Origin: Bacteroidales bacterium UBA1392
GTDB lineage: Bacteria; Bacteroidota; Bacteroidia; Bacteroidales; UBA932
NCBI GenBank assembly: GCA_002305275.1
Contig: DBQO01000046.1
Location: 18,248 to 82,247 of the forward strand
DNA length: 64,000 nucleotides
Reading direction: 5' to 3'
The notes below the pieces were generated by a model, which was given only the letters and a program-made list of their open reading frames with translations, was not told the DNA's origin and ran no database searches. Shown piece by piece: positions 26,054 through 34,199 of the stretch. Positions within the stretch are counted from its first letter, which is position 1; the number at the start of each line of letters is the position of its first letter. Made by a program: the position numbers and the translations under genes.

Positions 26054-26644
26054 ATGCGCCCATCGATTATACGTATTGGAGATATACTTGTGTCATCAGA
26101 AATACTTACCGAATATTTTAGTTGTGATTATGAAAAATGCGGTGGTATTTGTTGTATAGTGGGTGATAGCGGTGCGCCTCTGGAGGAGCCGGAAGGGGAT
26201 ATTTTAAAAGCGGAATATCCAAACTATGCAGCCTGGATGAGTACGGAGGGTCGTACGCAGGTGGAAAAGAAGGGTTTTTTCGAAATTGATATGGATGGCG
26301 ATATGGTGACTCCGCTCATTGGTGACCGGGAGGAGTGTGTATATACCCGATTCGAGGGAGCTAACTGCTTCTGTGCCATAGAGAGGGCATTTTGTGCCGG
26401 CAGGTGCGATTTTGCAAAGCCCATATCCTGTCGCCTCTATCCGATCAGGGTATCTCAACTTTCGAGTGGAATGACTGCTCTCAATTTACATCGTTGGCCT
26501 ATCTGTGCCCCCGCTTTTGAGAAAGGCAAAAAAGAAGGGATCCACGTCTACAAATTTCTCAGGAATCCCTTATTATTCAGGTATGGCGAGGAATTTTACT
26601 CGGAACTGGAGTCAGTTGCCAGAACCTTGAGTGCCAAATCGTAG
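26054..26644 (+). CDS. DUF3109 Cys-rich protein
   Basis: The product has 196 residues from ATG 26054 (MRPSIIRIGDILVSSEIL); the TTG at 26039 is in the -7 promoter box. Cysteines are clustered as C24, C29, C33 and C34 (FSCDYEKCGGICC), then EGANCFCAIERAFCAGRCDF and ISCRLYPIR, which suggests a metal or Fe-S cluster as in the related YkgJ-type zinc/iron-chelating family. No signal peptide, so cytoplasmic. Function unknown. Its last 49 bases overlap the convergent DUF2007 gene. Confidence 0.82.
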   Translation: MRPSIIRIGDILVSSEILTEYFSCDYEKCGGICCIVGDSGAPLEEPEGDILKAEYPNYAAWMSTEGRTQVEKKGFFEIDMDGDMVTPLIGDREECVYTRFEGANCFCAIERAFCAGRCDFAKPISCRLYPIRVSQLSSGMTALNLHRWPICAPAFEKGKKEGIHVYKFLRNPLLFRYGEEFYSELESVARTLSAKS

Positions 26645-26808
26645 TCCTCGTCCCTCACCACCAGTTTGATAGCTCCGTCATACATATTACAGAAACCTGG
26701 CAGGGATGAGTTTTCATTGAGAACCTCGGCGATAATACCTTCGCTTTCAAGTAACCCTCTGGCAATGTGCGCCAGATATGGCTCAGTATATCTTGCAACT
26801 TCTTTCAT
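26596..26808 (-). CDS. DUF2007 small protein
   Basis: The product has 70 residues: MKEVARYTEPYLAHIARGLL, ESEGIIAEVLNENSSLPG, then GAIKLVVRDEDYDLALKVL. This matches the DUF2007 'putative signal transducing protein' pattern, a small alpha-beta domain that often occurs alone or fused to zinc ribbons. It overlaps the convergent DUF3109 gene by 49 bases and lies 15 bases downstream of a membrane protein gene on the same strand, probably cotranscribed. Function unknown. Confidence 0.75.
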   Translation of the reverse strand: MKEVARYTEPYLAHIARGLLESEGIIAEVLNENSSLPGFCNMYDGAIKLVVRDEDYDLALKVLATDSSSE

Positions 26809-26823
26809 TTTACAATTTGTCGT

Positions 26824-27321
26824 TTATTGTGCATCCTGTGAGGAATTGTCCTCTTCTTCGCGTCTTATACGATAACTGACGTTGCGTAGTATGCGATCCA
26901 CATCTTTGCGGAAACCATCCACGACAATAGGATCCTGAGTAAGATCAAATGTGATGGCATCCTCGTACATCCTTGTCAGGCGTGTAACCGCTTTGGCATG
27001 CCTGAAAATCACCTTTTCATCATCTTTCTTATCCAGTTTATATCCTGCCTCCTTGAAGGCATCCTCAATTATCTCCGCATATTTCGGGTAATCACCATTC
27101 AGATGAAATTTTCTCTTGACAAATCCCAAAGCCGGATATGTTACGGCAACCAGTAAAAAGAAAACCACCAGTTTGGGCATTGAACCCTCCTTGAACATAC
27201 AAGCACAGGTCATGTCGGGATTCTTAGCATATTGCCATAGGAAAAGCAAACCTACTATGATAAAAAAGAAAACCAGAAAATAGATCAGGTATTTTATCGA
27301 GCGTATCAAATACTTCTTCAT
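26824..27321 (-). CDS. Uncharacterised membrane protein with soluble tail
   Basis: The product has 165 residues. Two membrane segments are visible, at about residues 10-30 (YLIYFLVFFFIIVGLLFLW) and 50-67 (LVVFFLLVAVTYPALGFV), separated by a loop with CACMFKEG. A soluble C-terminal domain of about 95 residues follows, ending in an acidic RREEEDNSSQDAQ. I do not recognise the family. It probably shares a transcript with the DUF2007 gene. A TAAATTTG box on the minus strand (27367-27374) could be its -7 element. Confidence 0.65.
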   Translation of the reverse strand: MKKYLIRSIKYLIYFLVFFFIIVGLLFLWQYAKNPDMTCACMFKEGSMPKLVVFFLLVAVTYPALGFVKRKFHLNGDYPKYAEIIEDAFKEAGYKLDKKDDEKVIFRHAKAVTRLTRMYEDAITFDLTQDPIVVDGFRKDVDRILRNVSYRIRREEEDNSSQDAQ

Positions 27322-27398
27322 TGCGTTGTTATTGTGTTAATGATGAGTCGTTTTAACTATTTTCTGCAAATTTAATGTTATGTTTCAAAAAAAGGAAT

Positions 27399-27406
27399 TA
27401 TTTTTG
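27399..27406 (+). promoter_or_regulatory. Promoter -7 element
   Basis: TATTTTTG, 36 bases before ATG 27443. The matching -33 is unclear. Confidence 0.45.
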
Positions 27407-27442
27407 CAGAATGATTAAGAAAAACCACAAAACAGTCATACG

Positions 27443-28291
27443 ATGAAAAAAATTGTAATTACATTATCCGTTGTGGCAGCAGTCCTTTTGGGAGTGCTGG
27501 TATTTATTTGGGTTAGCAAACAGAAATTGGTTAAGGACCTTAATCTTGAAAAAGAAGACCTTACCACCGAACTGATTGCCCTACAGAATGATTATGCCAC
27601 TCTTACATCGACCAACAAGGCGATCAACGACTCTTTAGCAGTAGAGAGGGAGAAGGTTGGCCAGCTAATCGAGCGTATTCAGAAGACAGAGGCTACCAAC
27701 AGGTCTAAGATTCGTCAGTACGAAAAGGAGCTTGGCACGCTCCGTTCCATCATGAAAGGCTATATTGTCCAGATAGATTCTCTTAACAGTCTAAATGTTG
27801 CTCTGCGCCAGGAGGCGTCGGAAGCCCGCTTGGAGGCCGAGGAGAGCCGTAAGCAATATGATGAGCTGGTAACCACAACTGAGGCATTATCTGCAAAGGC
27901 ATCCGCCGGCGCAGTAGTGAAAGCCAGGGGAGTAGTACTCTCGGCCATAAATGCTTCCAACAAGGAGACTGACCGCAGCAGCCGTGTGGAGAAACTACGT
28001 ACCTGCCTCAGTCTGATCGAGAATTCCATTGCAGAGAAGGGTCCAAAGGTTATCTATATCAGAGTTAAGGGTCCCGATGGCATCCTTATGACAGGCGATC
28101 AGCAGAGGATTTTTACCATTGATGGCGAGGAGATGATCTATTCCGCTTCACGTGAGGTTGATTACCAGGGCGATGAGGTGGAGGTTTGTATCTACTTCGC
28201 CAGTGGTCAGGGCTTTGTGAAGGGCATCTACAATGTTGAGGTTTACTCTTCAGAGGCCAAACTCGGCAGTGCGGATCTACTCCTGAGGTAG
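27443..28291 (+). CDS. Single-pass coiled-coil envelope protein, uncharacterised
   Basis: The product has 282 residues. One N-terminal membrane anchor (residues about 3-25, IVITLSVVAAVLLGVLVFIW) is followed by a long coiled coil (about 30-150, rich in E, K, L, R with heptads such as LIERIQKTEATNRSKIRQYE). A globular C-terminal domain (about 155-282) has beta-strand-like blocks (VIYIRVKGPDGILMTGDQQ, YNVEVYSSEAKLGSADL). It should project into the periplasm. I cannot name the family. It lies 9 bases before hemW and may share its transcript. Confidence 0.7.
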   Translation: MKKIVITLSVVAAVLLGVLVFIWVSKQKLVKDLNLEKEDLTTELIALQNDYATLTSTNKAINDSLAVEREKVGQLIERIQKTEATNRSKIRQYEKELGTLRSIMKGYIVQIDSLNSLNVALRQEASEARLEAEESRKQYDELVTTTEALSAKASAGAVVKARGVVLSAINASNKETDRSSRVEKLRTCLSLIENSIAEKGPKVIYIRVKGPDGILMTGDQQRIFTIDGEEMIYSASREVDYQGDEVEVCIYFASGQGFVKGIYNVEVYSSEAKLGSADLLLR

Positions 28292-28300
28292 AGACCTGTT

Positions 28301-29425
28301 ATGGCGGGTATCTACATCCATCTGCCTTTTTGTTCCTCTTTTTGCCTTTATTGCGACTTTTATTCGGAGATTGATGGCAGAGCACGGCGTAGACGCTACT
28401 TGAATGCCCTTAAGTTCGAGATTTCGGAAAAAGTTGATTTTTTTGAAGGAGTGCTCCCCGATACCATTTACATGGGTGGGGGCACTCCTTCGCTTTTGGA
28501 TACCGAAGAGATATCGGAGCTCTCTGATACACTGCGCAATAGATTTAATATAACATCTCTTCGTGAATTTACATTGGAGGCCAATCCCGATGACATAACT
28601 CCAAAGAAACTAGAGGGGTGGCTCCGTGCAGGAATAGACAGGTTGAGTATTGGAGTTCAGTCATTCTGTGATGACCATCTCGTATGGATGCGCCGCAGGC
28701 ATCCCTCAGCCCAGGCAATAAATGCCTTTAAGATGGCACGGGAGGCCGGTTTTAACAATATTTCACTGGATTTGATATTTGGTTTTGAAGGACTCTCATC
28801 CGAGCAATGGGAATACAACATAGAGCAGCTTACGGCTCTTTATCCGGAGCATGTTTCCTGTTACCAGATGAGCGTAGAATCCGGTAGCGAACTAGCCTCG
28901 CTGGTCGACTCGGGCAGCTACCATGAGCCTTCGCAAGAGATTTGTGCAACTCAATATTCTGTTTTACAGCATATGCTGGAAAAGGCCGGTTACCGCCAGT
29001 ACGAGATATCTAATTTTGCCCTCCCCGGTCGGGAATCCATCCACAACTCCTCTTATTGGGAGAGAATGCCCTATCTCGGTTTGGGAGCTTCGGCACACTC
29101 TTTTGATGGTGAGGGCTGCCGATGCTGGAATATTGCAGATATTAATAGTTATGTAGAGGCTATTGAAGGGAATTATTACGACAAAATAAGGAGCGAGGAA
29201 ATCCTATCCGACGATGACAAATTCAACGAGCAGATTATGCTCGGACTAAGAAAAGTTACCGGTTTATCTCTCTCTTCCCTTGAGAGCTCACGACTGGCAA
29301 AAATAAAACCGGCGCTCGATTATTTGACGAGCACCGGCGACATACTCTATGAAAAGGGCATTATACGGATCCCGGCAGGGAGATTGTTCGTCTCGGACGG
29401 GATAATGCAACAACTTTTCCTTTAA
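28301..29425 (+). CDS. hemW: Radical SAM heme chaperone HemW
   Basis: The product has 374 residues. The radical SAM cluster motif CX3CX2C is C11-SSF-C15-LY-C18, followed by the GGGTPS motif (YMGGGTPSLLD). The HemW-specific ISNFALPGRESIHNSSYW segment and the C-terminal HemN_C domain (LGLRKVTGLSLSSL) are present. HemW proteins bind heme and deliver it to respiratory enzymes; older annotations call them oxygen-independent coproporphyrinogen oxidase. Fully cytoplasmic. It is convergent with the cytochrome b subunit gene at 29440. Confidence 0.92.
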   Translation: MAGIYIHLPFCSSFCLYCDFYSEIDGRARRRRYLNALKFEISEKVDFFEGVLPDTIYMGGGTPSLLDTEEISELSDTLRNRFNITSLREFTLEANPDDITPKKLEGWLRAGIDRLSIGVQSFCDDHLVWMRRRHPSAQAINAFKMAREAGFNNISLDLIFGFEGLSSEQWEYNIEQLTALYPEHVSCYQMSVESGSELASLVDSGSYHEPSQEICATQYSVLQHMLEKAGYRQYEISNFALPGRESIHNSSYWERMPYLGLGASAHSFDGEGCRCWNIADINSYVEAIEGNYYDKIRSEEILSDDDKFNEQIMLGLRKVTGLSLSSLESSRLAKIKPALDYLTSTGDILYEKGIIRIPAGRLFVSDGIMQQLFL

Positions 29426-29439
29426 ATACTTCCTATAAC

Positions 29440-30105
29440 CTATAAAAAGCCGTTTGCTTTGCAGCAGGTATAAATGGCTATCAGGGTAAAACCTGACATT
29501 ATCAGGGTTACCAACACAATCCCCACCACTTTCAATCTCTTGAACCAGACGGTGTTATTCAGCCCGATAGACTGAAAGGCACTCCAAAAACCGTGGGTAA
29601 GGTGAAACCAGATGGCTACAAACCAGATAATGTATAAAACGGTTACCCATACATTTCCAAAGGTCGAGACCATCAGATCGGGGGCGTTGGCTACCTCCCC
29701 TCCCGTCCACTCGGCAAACTGCATGTCCACCCAGAAATGTGTCAGGTGCAGTATAAGGCCAAGGGCCACTATTATGCCGAGAACCACCATGTTGCGTGAA
29801 GCCCATGAATCGGTAGCCGCTTTATTGGGAACTGCGTAACGGTTGTAGCCGCCACGAGCTCTCAGGTTGCCGAGAGTGAGAATAAAGGCGTACAGAATGT
29901 GGATTACAAATCCGAAAGCGAGTACCGGCACCATAATTGTCACGATGGGGAGACCCATAAAGTCAATGACTTGCATGAATGTCTCCTCGCTGAAAATATA
30001 TGTGATATTTAGGAGCATGTGGAGTGAAAGAAAAAGTATTAAGAACAATCCGCTGATGCTCATGATCACCTTTTTCCCGATGGATGAAGTGAATATATTT
30101 GCCAT
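29440..30105 (-). CDS. sdhC: Succinate dehydrogenase / fumarate reductase cytochrome b subunit (B-type)
   Basis: The product has 221 residues with five membrane helices and the heme-ligand histidines in conserved positions (SLHMLLN, VIHILYAFIL, LILHLTHFW, WFHLTHGFWSAFQSIG). This is the single diheme membrane anchor of B-type complex II in Bacteroidetes, linking succinate or fumarate to menaquinone. In this phylum it normally precedes sdhA and sdhB, but here the gene stands alone: downstream on its strand is convergent hemW after 14 bases, and no flavoprotein or iron-sulfur subunit is in the window. Confidence 0.92.
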   Translation of the reverse strand: MANIFTSSIGKKVIMSISGLFLILFLSLHMLLNITYIFSEETFMQVIDFMGLPIVTIMVPVLAFGFVIHILYAFILTLGNLRARGGYNRYAVPNKAATDSWASRNMVVLGIIVALGLILHLTHFWVDMQFAEWTGGEVANAPDLMVSTFGNVWVTVLYIIWFVAIWFHLTHGFWSAFQSIGLNNTVWFKRLKVVGIVLVTLIMSGFTLIAIYTCCKANGFL

Positions 30106-30139
30106 AAGTCAAATTTTGTATCTTCGTTATTTGAGAGCG

Positions 30140-30147
30140 CAAATATA
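30140..30147 (-). promoter_or_regulatory. Promoter -7 element for sdhC
   Basis: TATATTTG on the minus strand (forward CAAATATA), 34 bases before the sdhC start. No clear TTG at the -33 position. Confidence 0.45.
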
Positions 30148-30156
30148 GACCTTTAG

Positions 30157-30187
30157 TTGTAAAAATCATAATATTTACCTACTTTTG
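30157..30187 (+). promoter_or_regulatory. Promoter for pyrH-frr
   Basis: TTG at 30157-30159, a 20-base gap, TACTTTTG at 30180-30187. It lies in the divergent region with sdhC and predicts a short leader before ATG 30218. Confidence 0.7.
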
Positions 30188-30217
30188 TTAGTTGTAACAA
30201 CCAAACAATAGACTTGT

Positions 30218-30943
30218 ATGAAGTACAGCAGGATATTATTGAAGCTTAGCGGGGAGGCCATAGGAGGTCCCGACGGTGTGGGACTTGATGAGGATGTCAT
30301 GGCTCGTTATGCCGAGGCCATAGCTTCCGTGGTTCGTGGTGGAGTGCAGGTTGCCATAGTTATTGGAGGTGGCAACATTTTCCGCGGTCTCGCCGGCACG
30401 GAACGCGGATTTGACCGTGTCAGAGGCGATCAGATGGGTATGCTCGCTACTGTAATCAACAGTATCGGACTCTCCCTTTCGCTGAGAAATGCCGGACTCA
30501 AAGCTGAAGTTTTTACGGCGACTCCCATGCGTCCCATGGCCAGATATTATATGCGGGACGAGGTGCTCGAATATATGGAAGAGGGTGGTGTGGCGGTAGT
30601 GGCCGGCGGTACGGGTAATCCTTTCTTTACTACTGATTCCGCAGCTGCTCTAAGGGCTTGCGAACTGGGTGTAGATGCTCTTCTGAAGGGCACTAAGGTA
30701 GACGGAGTTTATGATAAGGACCCCAAAAAGCACTCCGATGCGGTTAAATACCGCTCCATCACATTTGACCAGGCCATCGATGACAATCTCCGGGTGATGG
30801 ATCAGACCGCATTTACTCTTTGCAAAGAGAATGACATGCCTATCATTGTCTTCGACATAAACCACGAAGGTAGCCTAAAAAGGCTCGTTGCCGGAGAAGA
30901 GGTGGGCACTATAGTATCCAACCATGTTAAGACAATTATTTAA
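30218..30943 (+). CDS. pyrH: UMP kinase
   Basis: The product has 241 residues and is a bacterial-type hexameric amino acid kinase-fold enzyme making UDP from UMP. Family motifs are LLKLSGEAIGG at the N-terminus, IVIGGGNIFRG, DQMGMLATVINS, GGTGNPFFTTDSAAALRA and VDGVYDKDPKKH. It is followed by frr after 18 bases, a conserved pairing. Confidence 0.97.
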   Translation: MKYSRILLKLSGEAIGGPDGVGLDEDVMARYAEAIASVVRGGVQVAIVIGGGNIFRGLAGTERGFDRVRGDQMGMLATVINSIGLSLSLRNAGLKAEVFTATPMRPMARYYMRDEVLEYMEEGGVAVVAGGTGNPFFTTDSAAALRACELGVDALLKGTKVDGVYDKDPKKHSDAVKYRSITFDQAIDDNLRVMDQTAFTLCKENDMPIIVFDINHEGSLKRLVAGEEVGTIVSNHVKTII

Positions 30944-30961
30944 TATTCAAAACCGACTACG

Positions 30962-31525
30962 ATGATAGAGAAAGCAAAAGAAATAATTGCTTCGACCAGT
31001 CAAAAGATGGCTGAGGCCGTAGAGTTTCTGGACGAAGATCTCAAAACTTACCGGGCAGGCAAGGCAAATCCGGCAGTGTTCAATGCAGTTATGGTTAATT
31101 ATTACGGATCGATGACCCCCGTCCCTCAGGTGGCCAGCATCAATACCCCGGATGCAAAGACTATTATTATTCAGCCCTGGGACAAAAAGATGATTCCTGC
31201 CATAGAGAAGGCCATCATGGATGCCAATATCGGATTTACTCCACAGAACAATGGTGAACAAATCCGCATCAATGTGCCTGCTCTTACGGAGGAACGTCGT
31301 CGCGACCTGGTAAAGAAGGCAAAAACCGCCGGAGAGAATGCAAAGATCAGTATTCGTAACGCTCGTCGTGAAGGTATAGAAACACTCAGGAAGTTACAAA
31401 AAGAGGGAATGCCTGAAGATGTAGTAAAAGTTTCCGAAGGCGACATTCAGAAAGAGACTGACACCTTTACCAAAAATGTTGACGAATTGCTCGCGGAGAA
31501 AGAGAAGGAGATAATGACAGTATAA
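30962..31525 (+). CDS. frr: Ribosome recycling factor
   Basis: The product has 187 residues, the normal RRF size. Conserved segments are LKTYRAGKANPAVFNAVMVN, YYGSMTPVPQVASI, IQPWDKKMIPAIEKAI and IRINVPALTEERRRDLVKKA. Together with EF-G it splits post-termination ribosomes. The stop TAA shares its last A with the ATG of the DAHP synthase gene (TAATG), suggesting coupling. Confidence 0.97.
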   Translation: MIEKAKEIIASTSQKMAEAVEFLDEDLKTYRAGKANPAVFNAVMVNYYGSMTPVPQVASINTPDAKTIIIQPWDKKMIPAIEKAIMDANIGFTPQNNGEQIRINVPALTEERRRDLVKKAKTAGENAKISIRNARREGIETLRKLQKEGMPEDVVKVSEGDIQKETDTFTKNVDELLAEKEKEIMTV

Positions 31526-32562
31526 TGATACAAATCATCTGCGGACCCTGTAGTGCCGAGTCCGAAGAGCAGGTGCTGGCTACGGCATCTGCTCTTGTTG
31601 ATATTTTGGCAGGCAGCAAAGATTATCGCCATATTGCCTTTAGGGCAGGGCTCTGGAAGCCCCGTACTCGCCCCGGAACCTTCGAAGGGGTGGGTGAGGC
31701 GGCTCTTCCGTGGTTGCAGCGAGTGCAACATGAGACCGGCCTGAAAGTCATCGTGGAGGTGGCTACGGCTGCGCATCTGGAAGCGGTACTAAAGGCAGGG
31801 ATAGATATGGTTTGGGTAGGAGCCCGTACTACGGCCAACCCATTTGCAGTACAGGAATTGGCAGATGCCCTGCAGGGAGTAGATATTCCCGTATTTGTCA
31901 AAAATCCCCTCAATCCCGACCTCAACTTGTGGCTCGGAGCTGTAGAAAGGATTGAAATGGCGGGTATACGGGATATTTCTGTCATTCACAGAGGCTTTTC
32001 ATTCTATGAAAAAGGTCGCTATCGTAACGAACCGAAGTGGCAGGTCCCCATCGACCTTATGCGCAGACGCCCTGATTTGAGGATACTCTGCGACCCCAGT
32101 CATATTACAGGCAAGAGGGAATATCTTCTCGAAGTATCTCAAATGGCAATGGACCTGGGCTTTGACGGACTTTTTATTGAGAGTCACATATCCCCCGACT
32201 CCGCACTCAGTGATTCGGAACAACAGATAGAGCCTCGATTTCTGGGACGGATGCTTGAAGATCTCAGGATACGCAGCAGCATTCCTGAAGACGAAGAACT
32301 CAGCAGGAGACTTCAGGAGCTCAGAGCACGAATTGACTCGCTTGACGAGGATATTCTGGAAATTCTGGAACTCAGAATGGGAGTGGTTGATCAGATAGGT
32401 GCGCAGAAACGGCGTGGAAATATAACTATTCTACAGCAGCAGCGCTGGGAGGAAATTCTCGAGAAGACACGCAGCGGTGCGTTATCCCGCGGCCTCGACC
32501 CCGGATTTGTAGAGGAACTATTCAAACTTATCCATATAGCCTCCATCAGACGGCAGTTCTGA
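31525..32562 (+). CDS. Bifunctional DAHP synthase / chorismate mutase
   Basis: The product has 345 residues. Residues about 1-255 are a type I-beta (KDO8P-synthase-like) 3-deoxy-7-phosphoheptulonate synthase: IICGPCSAES, FRAGLWKPRTRPGTF, GARTTANP, FVKNPLNPDLNLW, ILCDPSHITGKRE. Residues about 265-345 are an AroQ-class chorismate mutase (LRARIDSLDEDILEILELR, QQRWEEILEKTR). The fusion couples the first shikimate step to the branch toward Phe/Tyr, and in relatives the mutase domain gives prephenate feedback control. It overlaps frr by one base. The neighbouring shikimate or tyrosine genes often seen with this fusion are absent. Confidence 0.93.
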   Translation: MIQIICGPCSAESEEQVLATASALVDILAGSKDYRHIAFRAGLWKPRTRPGTFEGVGEAALPWLQRVQHETGLKVIVEVATAAHLEAVLKAGIDMVWVGARTTANPFAVQELADALQGVDIPVFVKNPLNPDLNLWLGAVERIEMAGIRDISVIHRGFSFYEKGRYRNEPKWQVPIDLMRRRPDLRILCDPSHITGKREYLLEVSQMAMDLGFDGLFIESHISPDSALSDSEQQIEPRFLGRMLEDLRIRSSIPEDEELSRRLQELRARIDSLDEDILEILELRMGVVDQIGAQKRRGNITILQQQRWEEILEKTRSGALSRGLDPGFVEELFKLIHIASIRRQF

Positions 32563-32599
32563 TAGCCATCGGCTACTATCCTAAAGTGAATCAATAAAA

Positions 32600-32630
32600 A
32601 TTGGGTTGGAGCTTTGAAGCCCAACCCAAT
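32600..32630 (-). terminator. Terminator for the minus-strand lipoprotein gene
   Basis: A perfect 10-base inverted repeat (ATTGGGTTGG with CCAACCCAAT) whose inner bases also pair (GCTT..AAGC). On the minus strand it is followed by TTTTTATTG, so it should end transcription of the lipoprotein gene and may also stop the convergent DAHP synthase transcript. Confidence 0.7.
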
Positions 32631-32667
32631 CTCAAGCCGTAACAATCCGGCAATACGCTTGATCAAA

Positions 32668-32988
32668 CTATTCTCGGGCCACCAGGCGAACGGAGAACCC
32701 GCCGTTGTGGGAGTAGTCGGAGATGCTGACTGCGTAGGCGAAGTAGAAGTACATATACCGCGCTTTGGTGTCGCCGCTCCCCGTGGACGACCAGTAGCAG
32801 CTGCTCCAGCCACTGTAGTTGAGATTACCATTGTTATCACGCCAACCCGCCGCCGGGAAGACGCGCGAAATCACCCCAACGCTATACCAATCGGCATTCT
32901 TTGCCTCATCTATCGTGTATGGTGTGCCAGTTGACTTCATATCGATCAGCATTCGGGCATTCGGGTTGCCGTAACCCATGTTATACAA
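32668..32988 (-). pseudogene. C-terminal part of a frameshifted surface lipoprotein (FISUMP-like domain)
   Basis: This 106-residue ORF has no start of its own worth trusting (it begins at a TTG) and reads LYNMGYGNPNARMLIDMKST, then SRVFPAAGWRDNNG, YWSSTGSGDTKARYMYF and GGFSVRLVARE. That is the typical end of Bacteroidetes surface lipoproteins related to the Fibrobacter major paralogous domain. Upstream in the same frame the sequence continues PTLYAIARYRLYNMG back to 33014, exactly where the upstream ORF goes out of frame. It is the missing C-terminus of the gene at 33000-34199. Confidence 0.8.
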
Positions 32989-32999
32989 CCGGTAACGAG

Positions 33000-34199
33000 C
33001 TATCGCGTATAATGTCGGGTCGGATTGGGCGTGTAGGTTAACGTAGCGTAAACCACGTTGTCAATATTCTCAAAAGTACCGCTCATGGTATAACTTTTAC
33101 CGCCAATAGTTACAGCCGCGTTGCTGAGTGTGCGAGTACCGGTACCGCTGAAATTTACATAAGTGTCCGATTCCGGGATAATGGCTCTCCACTCTTGAAT
33201 AGTGGGCAGGAAGTAATCCTTACCATTGTGCGTGGCCGGGTTGGTGTTGTACGCTGTCATAGCCTCACTCCAAGTAAAGAGGTATAGCCCGGAGGCGTTG
33301 TGACCTGACTCGAACGTGCCGTTGAGGTCTGACATGTTGTGCTCGGCAAAGTAACTGAGCGGGTTGATCATCTCATTCCAACCGCTGGTCACTGTACCCG
33401 TGTAACGATTGCCTGCGCTATAATTTTTCGCGGTTGAAACCTGTGTACTCCACTTGTACAACTTGTGTGTTTGTTCGCCTAACAAAGTTATATTAGCCGT
33501 TCCACCTGCAACGATTCCGGTCATCACGGTGGGATCGAAAGCGAAATAAGTGGTAAGAGTGGTTTTGGCGGGAGAGAATGTGACACCTAATACATCAAGC
33601 ACCACGGATTTGAAGACTCCCGATGCAGTCTCAACCGCATAACGCAGTTGGTGGAGTTCACCTACCTGTTCCGGGATGCCGCTGAGAACTAACTTAAGGA
33701 TGCTACTTTTAAGGCTTAGTGAAAATGGTACACTAATAGCCTTAGGTGTTTCGTCGTATAAAAGCAGGTTGTATTTGAGATGTTCGGTTGTACCGTCGCC
33801 ATTCTGCTCCTGATGCCAGAAGCTGGTGTCAAGAGGGTCTACGTTTCCGTCCTCATCCAGCATAATGTAACCCCCGGGATAGTAGGCTTTGTAGGTAGTA
33901 GCACCTGGCACCGCTGTACCCTGAAAACTATTGCCTCCGATCCAGTCAAAGTATTCGTATCCCTTAAAGGTTGAACCGTCATATCCGGCCAGCTGTAGTA
34001 CGTCATATGTCTGCCATGAGAGTGTACCACCGATGCCGGGAATGTTGGAATCTTCGTATGCCACGCGGGTTTCCGGTGATATGGCAACATTGATGGTAAC
34101 GATACTTTCCTCCTTTTCCTCAATAACGGGAATAGGTTCACCAGTACAACCCGCCACAAGCAGGGCGAATAGTGTCAAAAGAAATAATTTAAATTTCAT
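33000..34199 (-). CDS. Fimbrillin-like surface lipoprotein, N-terminal part, frameshifted
   Basis: The product has 399 residues. Signal peptide with lipobox LVAGC, then SIVTINVAISPETRVAYEDS and LSWQTYDVLQLAGYDG, typical of the fimbrillin-like (FimB/Mfa2-type) domain. It continues with WSEAMTAYNTNPATHNGKDY and FLPTIQEWRAIIPES, the start of the FISUMP-type domain. The reading frame ends abnormally in NPTRHYTR. Removing one copy of a 5-base tandem repeat at 33014-33023 would restore NPTLYAIARY and join it to the C-terminal ORF. As it stands the protein lacks about 110 residues. The cause could be mutation, phase variation or an assembly error. Confidence 0.78.
   Translation of the reverse strand: MKFKLFLLTLFALLVAGCTGEPIPVIEEKEESIVTINVAISPETRVAYEDSNIPGIGGTLSWQTYDVLQLAGYDGSTFKGYEYFDWIGGNSFQGTAVPGATTYKAYYPGGYIMLDEDGNVDPLDTSFWHQEQNGDGTTEHLKYNLLLYDETPKAISVPFSLSLKSSILKLVLSGIPEQVGELHQLRYAVETASGVFKSVVLDVLGVTFSPAKTTLTTYFAFDPTVMTGIVAGGTANITLLGEQTHKLYKWSTQVSTAKNYSAGNRYTGTVTSGWNEMINPLSYFAEHNMSDLNGTFESGHNASGLYLFTWSEAMTAYNTNPATHNGKDYFLPTIQEWRAIIPESDTYVNFSGTGTRTLSNAAVTIGGKSYTMSGTFENIDNVVYATLTYTPNPTRHYTR
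33014..33023 (-). repeat. 5-base tandem duplication causing a frameshift
   Basis: GTCGG GTCGG on the plus strand (CCGAC CCGAC in the gene). One copy gives a continuous frame through both lipoprotein ORFs; two copies shift it. Confidence 0.8.
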
